Translations under genes and position numbers: made by a program
Assembly (NCBI RefSeq): GCF_016019935.1
Contig: NZ_JAECMT010000001.1
Location: 682,022-746,021, forward strand
Direction: 5' to 3'
From: Paenibacillus sp. GSMTC-2017
GTDB taxonomy: Bacteria; Bacillota; Bacilli; Paenibacillales; Paenibacillaceae
DNA length: 64,000 nucleotides
Shown: positions 42,849 to 51,899 of the stretch, in pieces
Position numbering within the stretch: position 1 is the first letter of the stretch
Layout of the letters: every line of letters starts with the position of its first letter
Notes under the pieces: generated by a model
The model's input: only the letters and a program-made list of their open reading frames with translations
What the model was told of the DNA's origin: nothing
The model's database searches: none

Positions 42849-43737
42849 GGCTATTACCCCCTAATGATTTTGGAGAAGATATTATAATGCGTTCCCCATC
42901 AAATTCCATTGATGCCTTGTCTTTTATGCCTAGTGAGGTTAAATATTCTTTAGGTACTTGCAATCTACCAACACGGTCAACGACTACATAAGCTTCATGA
43001 ACATTGTTTAAGCCTTTGCCCATCGAATGAGCAAGTTCCGTACCGTCTGTCATGTTGGGATTTCGTTTAATAAACTCCGTACTCGTTAATCCATCACGAA
43101 TAGCAACAACACGGTCAACTTTACTTGCAAGCGTCATGTCATGCGTAACGATAACGATTGTAATGCCAATTTCACGATTCAATCGTCTAAAGATACCCAT
43201 AATGATATCTGACGTGGCCGTATCGACTGAACCTGTAGGCTCATCTGCCAGTAGAAGCTTTGGACGATTTGATAATGAAATTGCGATAGCAACCCTTTGC
43301 TGTTCACCACCAGAGAGCTGATGAAGCTTGTTGTGCATTCTTTCTTTAAGACCAACCCATTCTAACAATTGCTTTGCATAGGCGCGATCTGTTTTTCCAG
43401 AAAGCATCATTGGCATTTCTACATTCTCTAGTGCAGTTAAATACGGGAGCAAGTTTCGTGCATTATTTTGCCAAATGAAACCTACTGTCTCTCGTTTATA
43501 CTGTACTAGCTCTTCTTCTGTAATCTTTAAAAGATCCCAAGGTCCCACTTTGACTTGACCGGCAGATGGCCGATCAAGTCCTCCTAATGTATTCAGTAGC
43601 GTCGATTTCCCGCTACCACTGTTACCGATGATAGCCATTAATTCGCCGTCTTCTACTTTAAGATTTAAGCCTTGGAGCGCAACAACTTCCAAATCATCTG
43701 TTTTATAAATTTTTACTAAGCCTTCGCATTCAATCAT
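42838..43737 (-). CDS. LolD/MacB-type ABC ATPase with C-terminal AbrB-like domain
   Basis: ATPase of 299 residues. Walker A GNSGSGKST (38-46), Q-loop FIWQNNARNL, signature LSGGEQQR (141-148), Walker B LLLADEP (161-167) and H-loop VTHD are intact and of the LolD/MacB type that pairs with FtsX permeases. Unusual is the tail from about residue 247: VVVDRVGRLQVPKEYLTSLGI...FDGERIIISSP fits the AbrB/SpoVT swapped-hairpin pattern (vDxxGRixiPkxxxxxlgI...ii). It is downstream of the permease by six bases and overlaps the next gene by 11 bases. Confidence 0.9.
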   Translation of the reverse strand: MIECEGLVKIYKTDDLEVVALQGLNLKVEDGELMAIIGNSGSGKSTLLNTLGGLDRPSAGQVKVGPWDLLKITEEELVQYKRETVGFIWQNNARNLLPYLTALENVEMPMMLSGKTDRAYAKQLLEWVGLKERMHNKLHQLSGGEQQRVAIAISLSNRPKLLLADEPTGSVDTATSDIIMGIFRRLNREIGITIVIVTHDMTLASKVDRVVAIRDGLTSTEFIKRNPNMTDGTELAHSMGKGLNNVHEAYVVVDRVGRLQVPKEYLTSLGIKDKASMEFDGERIIISSPKSLGGNSHEK

Positions 43738-43743
43738 TTGATG

Positions 43744-46620
43744 TTAACGCTCCTCTCCCATTTTGACCGCTTGATGCACCTTAAGTCTGCGGATATGCAG
43801 GAAGAGCAGCAATACTCCGATTAGCATCATAAAGCCAACGACATAGAACAATTGATTCGTATCTTTGGATTCGAAGATGACACGGAATGGTGGTACAGTC
43901 TCAGCAACGTTTTCGGTCGTTTGTAAAAACGGCAAGAAGAGCTTACTTACTACTTTACCGATCAACACCCCGAGTCCAATAGCTAAGCCAGCTGTAAATA
44001 GCTGTTCTAACATAAGCATACCTGTCAATTGTTTGCGAGATAGACCCATTGCTCGTAATATACCGAACTGTACGACACGGCCTGATAGATTAAAGAACCA
44101 GAAGAGCACATATCCAGCTAACGTAATAATTACTGATACAAGGAAACCAAGACTTAAAATACCGAACACACCACCTCTAGTTGGGTGTTTGGATTGTGTC
44201 AGCAATTCGTTTCGTACATCTTTAAAGCTTGCAAGCTCAAGGCCTTCCTTTTGAAGCTGTTCAAGCATAGGTTTAACTAGTGCGTCAGGTTTCATTTTCA
44301 ACCATACTTCATAAGGAATTAATGGAATCTGGTCGTAAATGTAGTCTAGATTTGTAATAACGAATGGCGCTTTATCTGGGTATTGACTCGGCCAATACGG
44401 CAAAATACCAACGATTGAAAATTCTATCACACCGTCAGTAAAACCGACTGTAAACGTATCGCCAACCTTCAATTGGTGTTTCTCTGCTACACCGCTAGGA
44501 ATTAGAGCAGCATGTTCGGAGAGACCAAGATTGTAAAGGTAATGGTTCTGATGAATAGGATAAAGATCTTCACCAAACCAACCTACCTTTGCAAAATCAT
44601 AGTTATCGATACCCATAACGTTACCTTGGCCAATCGACTTGCCAGAAACAACAACATTTCCTTTTGTTGTTAAAACTCTGGTAGCAGATTCGACGCCTTC
44701 CAGCTTACGGAAAATTTCGAATGGAGGCTCATTAAACAACGTGCGCGATGGAACACCGCCGCCGTTTCCTCCATTGCCGCCACCACCGTTTCCTCCTTTG
44801 CCGCCGCCACCATTTCCTCCACCATTTTCACCTTTAGGTGGTACTTTGACTTCAGGTGTACCATCCCATACGGTCTGAATAATAACATCTGATCCGTATT
44901 TGTATAGTGTACGTTCAGTGGAGTTCAAATCAATGGTACGAGCTGCTGATGCATTATATACACCAAGAGCAAGTGTCAGTACTAACAAAATCATCAGTGG
45001 ATAATACCCTTTAGACGATCTTGATAGTTGAGTTAATGTAAGATAAATTGGTACTGGTAAAAACTTGCGACCCATCCAGCTAAATAGTTTCAGTAGCCAT
45101 GGGAACAATCTTAGGAAAAACAGCCCTAATGCAAAAATCGCAAGAGCAGGTACAAAAAACAAAAATGGCTGTACACTGAGCTGATCCGTAGTCATTCCAG
45201 TTTGGAATGTCAACATTTGTCTCTCATTAAACATGTACCAACCGTATCCTGCAGCACCGATAAGCAGTACGTCCAAAAACCATCTTTGCCATATTGGTTT
45301 GCGATCAGAACGTGCCAAATCTTGCTTGTAACTTACGATTGAAGAGCGAGCATAAATAACTGCTGGTATAACCGTTGCCATAATAGCGATAAAAACTGCT
45401 ACACCACCAGCGATCATTGCTTCTGTCGAGAATCCTACTGGTATCGATTTCCGACTAACAAAGGATAAAAAGCCATTGGCTGATCCTATACTCTTCGCCA
45501 TAAACCAACCGAGGAATGGTCCACTCGCTAATGCTATTCCACCAAGCAACAATCCTTCAAGCAAATAGATCCAAATAATTTGTTTTGTTCCCGCTCCCCG
45601 GCTTCGAAGTACGGCAATGTCACTTCGTTGCTTATCAAGCGATTGACGAGCATTCATAGCAATGAAGAAAAATACCATTGCAATCATAGGCGCAGCCAAT
45701 GTGAATAGTAGCGTCTGCAATTGCAAACTTTGCTTCTTGAATTCCGTTAGAGTAGATGCAAAAGAAATTTCAACGCGAGTGTCCTTGAGACGTTGATAAA
45801 GATCAATATCAAGACGATTAAGTGTTCTACCCAATGGGGATAGTTGACTCGTCTTCACTTCAGTTAGATCAAAAGAATAATACCATCCTGCATTGTGAAG
45901 AGGTATTTTCAGTTTCTCTAGAAGTTGCTTTTGGAATGCTGTCTCACTGATCTGTAAAGTGCCAAGTAGCCCTTCCAAACCTTCATACCAGTAAGCATCA
46001 GCTGCATCTTTTGGATTAACTGCTCCGACGATCTTGACTTTAAGCGTCAAATTGAGACCGCCTGATATCGGGTAATCAAAAACATCTCCGATATGTATGT
46101 CGTTACGGAACATTGCTTCTTCCAGCATAACAGCTTCGATTATTTTACCGTCGCCTTCCGCCTTATCGAACCAACGACCTTGTGCAATGTCTGAATGTCC
46201 TTCTAAATCAGACATTGTCATAAGTCTAAGCTGCCTATTGCGTCCTGCGTCTACTTTTGTTGGGTCTTCAGGAACGACATCAGCGCTTCGAATAGAGTAA
46301 CTTTTTAAGTAGGTGTCATATGTAAATCCGATGTCTTTAGGTACTGTCGTTTTAATGTAATTCTCAAGCCCTGACAGTGCAGTAAGATCCGTTTTTTCTC
46401 CCGGTGTGGATTGATACCTCATTAACAATGAGCCCGCCGGAAGACCGGTACTCTTTTCCTTCAACGATTCGGCAACAACCCGTTTCAATGCTCCATCTGC
46501 ATACATTGGTATACTTGTTGCAAAGGCAACAGCTATTGTTAAACCTGCCAATGTACTTAACGTAAGCCATCGTGTATTCCACATTTTGCGGAATAAAAAT
46601 CGAAACAGCGGAATACCCAT
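43744..46620 (-). CDS. FtsX/MacB-family ABC permease, large, with glycine-rich insert
   Basis: Membrane protein of 958 residues, with the double FtsX layout: N-terminal helix (about 18-38), long extracellular domain, a helix block about 310-430, further helices about 445-560, a second extracellular domain and a final three-helix block about 820-950. FtsX segments include MIAMVFFFIAMNARQSLDKQRSDIAVLRSRGAGTKQI and FGILRAMGLSRKQLTGMLMLEQL. A run of about 25 residues (GGNGGGGKGGNGGGGNGGNGGG) is inserted in the second extracellular domain. It abuts the ATPase gene (6 bases) and follows the adaptor by 3 bases. Confidence 0.9.
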   Translation of the reverse strand: MGIPLFRFLFRKMWNTRWLTLSTLAGLTIAVAFATSIPMYADGALKRVVAESLKEKSTGLPAGSLLMRYQSTPGEKTDLTALSGLENYIKTTVPKDIGFTYDTYLKSYSIRSADVVPEDPTKVDAGRNRQLRLMTMSDLEGHSDIAQGRWFDKAEGDGKIIEAVMLEEAMFRNDIHIGDVFDYPISGGLNLTLKVKIVGAVNPKDAADAYWYEGLEGLLGTLQISETAFQKQLLEKLKIPLHNAGWYYSFDLTEVKTSQLSPLGRTLNRLDIDLYQRLKDTRVEISFASTLTEFKKQSLQLQTLLFTLAAPMIAMVFFFIAMNARQSLDKQRSDIAVLRSRGAGTKQIIWIYLLEGLLLGGIALASGPFLGWFMAKSIGSANGFLSFVSRKSIPVGFSTEAMIAGGVAVFIAIMATVIPAVIYARSSIVSYKQDLARSDRKPIWQRWFLDVLLIGAAGYGWYMFNERQMLTFQTGMTTDQLSVQPFLFFVPALAIFALGLFFLRLFPWLLKLFSWMGRKFLPVPIYLTLTQLSRSSKGYYPLMILLVLTLALGVYNASAARTIDLNSTERTLYKYGSDVIIQTVWDGTPEVKVPPKGENGGGNGGGGKGGNGGGGNGGNGGGVPSRTLFNEPPFEIFRKLEGVESATRVLTTKGNVVVSGKSIGQGNVMGIDNYDFAKVGWFGEDLYPIHQNHYLYNLGLSEHAALIPSGVAEKHQLKVGDTFTVGFTDGVIEFSIVGILPYWPSQYPDKAPFVITNLDYIYDQIPLIPYEVWLKMKPDALVKPMLEQLQKEGLELASFKDVRNELLTQSKHPTRGGVFGILSLGFLVSVIITLAGYVLFWFFNLSGRVVQFGILRAMGLSRKQLTGMLMLEQLFTAGLAIGLGVLIGKVVSKLFLPFLQTTENVAETVPPFRVIFESKDTNQLFYVVGFMMLIGVLLLFLHIRRLKVHQAVKMGEER

Positions 46621-46623
46621 CGG

Positions 46624-47700
46624 CTAATTACCTACGACTTTCTGACCTGGCTCAAGACCTTGCAATATTTCAATTTCTGTAGCTGTACGCTGTCCAACTT
46701 CAACGTCAACCTCACGTTTACCATCTTTATCTATTACTTGAACATAATATCGTGGGCCAATATTACGTAGAACCGATGGTGGGATGACTACCGCATCTTT
46801 TGTACGGCTTGTAATAACATTAATAGCGATTGGTGTTCCACGTTTCAGATCTTTAGGCAGCTCCGGCAACTCTAGCAACATAAAATCTTCTGGACGATCT
46901 GGTTTATTTTCCTCTCCACCAGGGAAGCCTCCATTCCCACCGTTGTTCTCCTCAGTTGTTTTGATAGGGAGTTGCTTCACTTTCCCTGTATATTTACCTA
47001 CACTACTAATATTCACTTCTACTTCCATCCCTACCATAACCTTTTCTAGCTCGGTTTTCGTAAGTTTTGAAGCAGCTGTAATTTGTTTCGTATCCGCTAC
47101 AATTGCGACGGGTTCATAAGCTTTGGCAAGATCACCTTTAACAACATTTAACGTCACAACCGTTCCATCGAAAGGCGCAACGAGTGTCGCTTTAGCGATT
47201 TCTTCTGCTGCATCCTCTAACTTTTGCTTACTATCTTCGAAAGCAAACTGCTTCTCTGCGAAATCTTCTGGACTCATCTCATCGCGAGTTCTTAGTGCTT
47301 CTTTCATTTTCTCTTCTTCACGTGTGAATGTTAACTGATCACGTCTAAGTTGTTTCTTTAAATCATCGACATCAAGCTCAGCAATAATATCACCAGCGTT
47401 AACGGAATCTCCTACTTTTACATGAACTTCCTTAACGCGCTTATCTGTTTGTGTAAAGAAAAGTGTTTCTTCCTCTAGTGAGATCAGCTTTCCAATGAGC
47501 TGAACTTTGCTAACCAAATCTTTGGTACCAACTACATATTCAGGTTTTTTCGAAATTTGAGGCTTAATAATTTCTGGTAAAACTTCTTCTTCTTTTTCTT
47601 TAGGCAGCAATGCACAGCCGCTTGTAAATACTAATGACAGGCTCATCGTAACAATCAATGATTGTTTAAATAAATTTCCCGTCAACCATTTCATAGACAT
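46624..47700 (-). CDS. Membrane-fusion/adaptor lipoprotein (HlyD/MacA-like)
   Basis: Lipoprotein of 358 residues. Signal and lipobox LVFTSGC (Cys about 29), followed by a lipoyl/barrel-sandwich domain (GKLISLEEETLFFTQTDKRVKEVHVKVGDSVNAGDIIAELDVDDLKKQLRRDQL), a helical hairpin and a beta-barrel (TLVAPFDGTVVTLNVVKGDLAKAYEPVAIVAD) ending in the typical IEILQGLEPGQKVV. It is the extracytoplasmic adaptor that joins FtsX permeases to their cargo path. A second Gly-rich spot (NNGGNGGFPGGEEN) lies in the barrel. ATG at 47700 sits behind GGAGG and overlaps the end of the first ATPase gene by 35 bases. Confidence 0.88.
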   Translation of the reverse strand: MSMKWLTGNLFKQSLIVTMSLSLVFTSGCALLPKEKEEEVLPEIIKPQISKKPEYVVGTKDLVSKVQLIGKLISLEEETLFFTQTDKRVKEVHVKVGDSVNAGDIIAELDVDDLKKQLRRDQLTFTREEEKMKEALRTRDEMSPEDFAEKQFAFEDSKQKLEDAAEEIAKATLVAPFDGTVVTLNVVKGDLAKAYEPVAIVADTKQITAASKLTKTELEKVMVGMEVEVNISSVGKYTGKVKQLPIKTTEENNGGNGGFPGGEENKPDRPEDFMLLELPELPKDLKRGTPIAINVITSRTKDAVVIPPSVLRNIGPRYYVQVIDKDGKREVDVEVGQRTATEIEILQGLEPGQKVVGN

Positions 47701-48436
47701 GGTCGGCAACCTCCAAAATTGTAGGATCGTGTGTAGTCATACAAATAGAAACTTTTTCAGTACGAATGATATTTTGAAAAACTGCCATAATTTGAGCAGA
47801 CATATTTGTGTCTAGCTCCGCCGTTGGCTCATCGGCAAGTAATAACATTGGCTTATGAGCAATCGACTTTGCAATCGCAACACGCTGTTGCTCACCACCT
47901 GATAGCTCAAATGGACGATGATGCTGACGCTTCTCAAGTCCAACGAGCTCTAAACATTCTTGCACTCTACTCTTCCATTCTGAACGCGGTGTTCCTGCCA
48001 TACGTAGAGACAGTTCTACATTTTCCTGCGCAGATAGAAGAGGCATCAGTGCAAAAGCTTGGAATATAAAGCCCATATTTTTACGGCGTACCAATGTTCT
48101 TTCGTTGTCGCTCATCTTGCTGAATGGCAAACCGTTGAACATTATTTCACCTTTGCTTGGGGTATCGAGCCCGCCCAAACAGTTGAGTAAAGTTGTTTTA
48201 CCTGAGCCAGATCTTCCCTTCAACATAACGAGTTGACCCGGTTTAACTTCCATCTGTATACCCTTGAGAACATGAAGGGAATTACTTCCCACTTGAAAAA
48301 ATCGTTCAACCTTATTAACAACAAGCAACGATTCCCTCGTTTCAGTCTGCTCTTGATTGATCGAAGTTTGATTTTCATGCGCTTCAGTAGGTAACTCCAG
48401 CTCTGCCTGTGATACAGCGTTTTGAGTGATGGTCAT
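47666..48436 (-). CDS. LolD/MacB-type ABC ATPase
   Basis: ATPase of 256 residues, first gene of the five-gene operon. Residues about 1-36 are a Gln/Glu-rich extension; the core has Walker A LKGRSGSGKTTLLN, Q-loop FIFQAFALMP, signature ELSGGEQQRVAIAKS, Walker B MLLLADEPTAELD and H-loop MTTHDPT. This arrangement is typical for the partner of FtsX/MacB permeases. GTGGAGG precedes the ATG at 48436. Together with the second, AbrB-fused ATPase it could form a heterodimer on the single large permease (inference). Confidence 0.9.
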   Translation of the reverse strand: MTITQNAVSQAELELPTEAHENQTSINQEQTETRESLLVVNKVERFFQVGSNSLHVLKGIQMEVKPGQLVMLKGRSGSGKTTLLNCLGGLDTPSKGEIMFNGLPFSKMSDNERTLVRRKNMGFIFQAFALMPLLSAQENVELSLRMAGTPRSEWKSRVQECLELVGLEKRQHHRPFELSGGEQQRVAIAKSIAHKPMLLLADEPTAELDTNMSAQIMAVFQNIIRTEKVSICMTTHDPTILEVADHVYEMVDGKFI

Positions 48437-48570
48437 ATCTTCCTCCACTACCCCCTTTCTCCTCTACATCCATTTTAATATTTCTAATCTAACAACTTAG
48501 ACGGTGTTTTGTATAAAAAAGTTACGTTTCATGACAACTATATAAAACATTTTTTTACTCTACAGAAAAA

Positions 48571-48609
48571 GACTGTTTCAGCATATGTTCACTTTCGCCG
48601 AAAACAGCC
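48571..48609 (-). terminator. Rho-independent terminator
   Basis: CTGTTT/AAACAG core with flanking pairs GGCTG/CAGTC, followed on the minus strand by TCTTTTTCTG, at the end of the chemoreceptor gene. Confidence 0.65.
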
Positions 48610-48618
48610 TTAATCCTT

Positions 48619-50361
48619 CTATTTTTTCACTTTAAAATGGGCAACTGTCCCGTTTAATTCATGAACGATCTCATTCAAATGTTGTGACGCAGCAGAGATA
48701 CTTTCCATTAAAGCTAGCTGCTCCTCAGTCGCAGCTGCAACGCTTTCTGTATTTTCCAAATTGGAAATGGCTGTAGATGCTGACTGTTCCATCGATGCGC
48801 TCACTTCTTCAGAACTTGCAGACATCTGCTCTGTGACAGCAGAGTTTTCTTGAAGTTGCTGAGTCATTTGAGAAACGGAAACACTTATTACATCCAATTT
48901 GTTACTTACATCTCTTACACGCTCACTACCACGTTCAACTTCTTGCATCGTTTGACTCATGAAGGAAGCTGCACCGGCAATCTCATTTTTCGTAACTTCC
49001 ACTAACTGATTGATGTTTTCTGCAGATTCCAAAGAGCCAGCAGCAAGCTTTCGAATTTCACTTGCAACGACAGCGAATCCTCTTCCATGCTCACCGGCTC
49101 TTGCAGCTTCAATTGCTGCATTTAATGACAAAATATTCGTTTGGTTAGAAAATGTCGTTATATTTTCAGCAATTGCTCCGATCTGCCCAGAACGTCGCTC
49201 AAGAGTGGCAATAGTAGAGGACAATTTCTCTATTACTATTTTCACTTCTTCCATCTGTCCTTCCAGACGATCAAGGGCAACCTGACCTTCTTCTGCCTGC
49301 GATGATGTCACGAGTGAATGATCTGAAATAGCAAGCGTATTCTCCGCAATTCTACCAATCCCAATTGTCATTTCTTCAATTGCACGGGACGTTTCTTCCG
49401 CACCTCGTGCTTGAATCTGAGATCCATTAGCTACTTCTTGAATATGTACGGCAACATGTTCAGATGCTGCTGCTGATTCTTTGGAAACGGTAGATAAATG
49501 CTCAGAAGACTGACTAACTTGCATTGTATTACTTAATACAGCTGTAATAAGTCCATTCATATTTTCGATCATGTCATCCACTGATCGCGATATTTGACCT
49601 AACTCATCCTTATCATAACGGGTGTCTCTAGCTATTGTAAGATCGCCTTCACTTACTCTTCTTGTTTTATCCATCACTGTTTTGATCGTCTTCATTAATC
49701 GAACTATCATTATAGTTACTAATATGGTTAAAGAAATGGCTACGGTTATAATAACAATCAATATCGTTAATTGCGATTTCTTCAAATGTTCCTCAATACT
49801 ATCAATTGTGAGCTTTGCATGTTTATCAATACTTTCTCCAACTTCATCTATACCTTCTCGGCTAATTTGAAACTCGAGGTCAATCTCCAAGTTAAATGGC
49901 ACAGGTTTCCCATCTTCAACTGCTACTGCAGCTATCTGGAACCAGTAGGCATAATTTTTATCAAACAAATCAAAGATTTGCCCTGTAGTTAGACCAGACT
50001 GTCCATATGCCAGGTCAAGCAATTCGGCAGATTCAAGTATTTCCCTTGCAGCAGCAACACGTTCTACTGCTTGTTCCTGATTAGCCTTCATTTCTTTTTT
50101 TGCAGTTTCAAATTGTGTTTTATTTAGTACACCGGACTCTAATTGCAAATAAGCTGAATAAGACTGGTACATATCTCTGTCTGCGTTCAATACTAGCATA
50201 CTCACTTGATTGGAAGTCTCATAAATACTACTCGACAATTCTTCAAAAACTTCCTTCTCTTCACTTAATAAATAGAGACTAGCAAGTGCAAAACATAATA
50301 AAGGAAATGCAACTAGTAAAGTAAGCTTCATTCGCAATGACAGTTTCAATAAATCCAGCAC
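48619..50361 (-). CDS. Methyl-accepting chemotaxis protein
   Basis: Chemoreceptor of 580 residues: membrane helix about 12-30, extracellular sensing domain of helices (about 35-195), second helix about 200-222 ([23 protein letters not shown]), HAMP about 223-275 and a long cytoplasmic coiled coil with the conserved signalling tip [20 protein letters not shown] and the C-terminal tail. Signals to CheA/CheW. Ligand unknown. The start is uncertain: GTG at 50361 or the TTG at 50349 behind AAGGGTG. Monocistronic. Confidence 0.93.
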   Translation of the reverse strand: MLDLLKLSLRMKLTLLVAFPLLCFALASLYLLSEEKEVFEELSSSIYETSNQVSMLVLNADRDMYQSYSAYLQLESGVLNKTQFETAKKEMKANQEQAVERVAAAREILESAELLDLAYGQSGLTTGQIFDLFDKNYAYWFQIAAVAVEDGKPVPFNLEIDLEFQISREGIDEVGESIDKHAKLTIDSIEEHLKKSQLTILIVIITVAISLTILVTIMIVRLMKTIKTVMDKTRRVSEGDLTIARDTRYDKDELGQISRSVDDMIENMNGLITAVLSNTMQVSQSSEHLSTVSKESAAASEHVAVHIQEVANGSQIQARGAEETSRAIEEMTIGIGRIAENTLAISDHSLVTSSQAEEGQVALDRLEGQMEEVKIVIEKLSSTIATLERRSGQIGAIAENITTFSNQTNILSLNAAIEAARAGEHGRGFAVVASEIRKLAAGSLESAENINQLVEVTKNEIAGAASFMSQTMQEVERGSERVRDVSNKLDVISVSVSQMTQQLQENSAVTEQMSASSEEVSASMEQSASTAISNLENTESVAAATEEQLALMESISAASQHLNEIVHELNGTVAHFKVKK

Positions 50362-50455
50362 CCTTCGTAGTTGAAAAATAGTTTCCTATTATTATCGGAT
50401 GATTTCAGCTTAAATAAGAGGTTAAATACATAAAAAATTTTGTATAAATAAAAAA

Positions 50456-50496
50456 ATGAGAGCCTTGAGTGAAAATGATCTACTCAAAACTCTCAT
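50456..50496 (-). terminator. Terminator of the pyr operon
   Basis: ATGAGAG/CTCTCAT and TTGAGT/ACTCAA pairs form a long stem; the minus-strand exit is TTTTTTATTTATAC. It follows pyrE by nine bases. Confidence 0.8.
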
Positions 50497-50504
50497 GATC
50501 TACT

Positions 50505-51152
50505 TTACTTGCCAAATGATTGTGGATCTTGACGCCATGCTTGTAATGTAGCTACGTCCGACTCAGCCACTTTGCCTAACTTAACTGCTTCTTCGATTAA
50601 AGCTGAATAGTTCGACAATGTTTCTAATTCAATATTTTCATTGGCAAAAGCTTGCGCTGCTGAATCGAATTGATAAGTGAAAATAGCTAGAACACCAGCT
50701 ACTTCTGCTCCTGCTTCTTTTACTGCTAGAGCCGCTTTCAATGAACTACCACCAGTAGAGATCAAATCTTCAATAACAACGACCTTCTGCCCTGGCAAAA
50801 CGCGTCCTTCGATTTGATTTTGTTTACCATGGCCCTTCGCCTTGTCACGAATGTACGCCATAGGCAAGTTTAGTTTCTGAGCTACCCATGCTGCATGCGG
50901 AATACCCGCTGTAGACGTTCCAGCTATAACTTCTGCATCAGGATAACGCTCGCGGATAACAGTAGCAAAACCTTCTGCAACTAAATCACGAATGTTTGGG
51001 TATGTCATTGTTAGACGATTGTCGCAATAAATTGGAGACTTGATACCAGATGTCCAAGTGAAGGGATCATTTGGCTGAAGTGCAACTGCACCGATTTCCA
51101 ATAAGTTTTTTGCAATTTCAGTAGGTAAATCAGCTAGTGATAGTTTACTCAT
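50505..51152 (-). CDS. pyrE: Orotate phosphoribosyltransferase
   Basis: Enzyme of 215 residues that joins orotate and PRPP to give OMP. The PRPP-binding motif VVVIEDLISTGGSSLKAA and the loop YIRDKAKGHGKQNQIEG are intact, and the entry FTWTSGIKSPIYCDNR is typical. Last gene of the operon; its ATG overlaps the end of pyrF by 8 bases, with AGGAG upstream. Confidence 0.96.
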   Translation of the reverse strand: MSKLSLADLPTEIAKNLLEIGAVALQPNDPFTWTSGIKSPIYCDNRLTMTYPNIRDLVAEGFATVIRERYPDAEVIAGTSTAGIPHAAWVAQKLNLPMAYIRDKAKGHGKQNQIEGRVLPGQKVVVIEDLISTGGSSLKAALAVKEAGAEVAGVLAIFTYQFDSAAQAFANENIELETLSNYSALIEEAVKLGKVAESDVATLQAWRQDPQSFGK

Positions 51153-51879
51153 ATGAGATCAGCTCCTCGATAATAGATTCCAATGAGGCACGTGGGTCAG
51201 GTGCAGCCGTAATTGGTCGACCTATAACCATATAGTCTGTACCTTGCTTAATCGCTTCACCAGGCGTCATAATACGTGATTGGTCATTTAATGCTGCGCC
51301 TGCTGGTCGTATACCTGGAGTTACCGTCTGGAATGCAGATCCACATACTTCCTTAATCGCAACTACTTCTGATGGAGAAGCAACAACGCCATGTAATCCA
51401 GCTGCTTGAGCCAATTGTGCATAACGTAATACTGCATTCTCTACAGAACCCGATATTCCGATTTGTGCATTAAGAACCTCTAGATTAGTACTCGTAAGCT
51501 GCGTAACGGCTATGACTGTTGGCTTGCTGCCGCCTACAGACACTGCTTGATCAACACCTTCAAGCGCCGCTTCCATCATCGCACTTCCTCCAGCTGCATG
51601 GACATTAAACATGTCCACACCTAGCCGAGTTACACTGTTAGATCCACCTTTGACAGTGTTCGGAATATCATGCATTTTCACATCTAGAAACACATAGTAA
51701 CCGCGTTTCTTCAAACTCTCAACGAAGGAAGGACCTGCAGCGTAAAATAACTGCATCCCAACCTTCATATAACAGGGAATGCCCTTTAGCTCTTCGATGA
51801 GCCGTTCAGCGGCTGATGCATCTGGATAATCTAATGCAACCATTACACGTCCAGCAGCTTGTTCTCTTGTTAGCTTCAT
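51145..51879 (-). CDS. pyrF: Orotidine 5'-phosphate decarboxylase
   Basis: Enzyme of 244 residues that makes UMP from OMP. The catalytic Lys-Asp network is seen in YVFLDVKMHDIPNTV, with the phosphate loop further on (TPGIRPAGAALNDQ...VIGRPIT). GGAGGG eight bases before the ATG at 51879 overrides the upstream in-frame ATG and TTG codons. It lies 20 bases after carB. Confidence 0.95.
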   Translation of the reverse strand: MKLTREQAAGRVMVALDYPDASAAERLIEELKGIPCYMKVGMQLFYAAGPSFVESLKKRGYYVFLDVKMHDIPNTVKGGSNSVTRLGVDMFNVHAAGGSAMMEAALEGVDQAVSVGGSKPTVIAVTQLTSTNLEVLNAQIGISGSVENAVLRYAQLAQAAGLHGVVASPSEVVAIKEVCGSAFQTVTPGIRPAGAALNDQSRIMTPGEAIKQGTDYMVIGRPITAAPDPRASLESIIEELISYE

Positions 51880-51899
51880 TGCCATTCCCTCCAAAAAGT

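Noticed and set aside
44639..44878. Pro-rich plus-strand frame
   Set aside because: It is the antisense of the glycine-rich insert of the permease gene.
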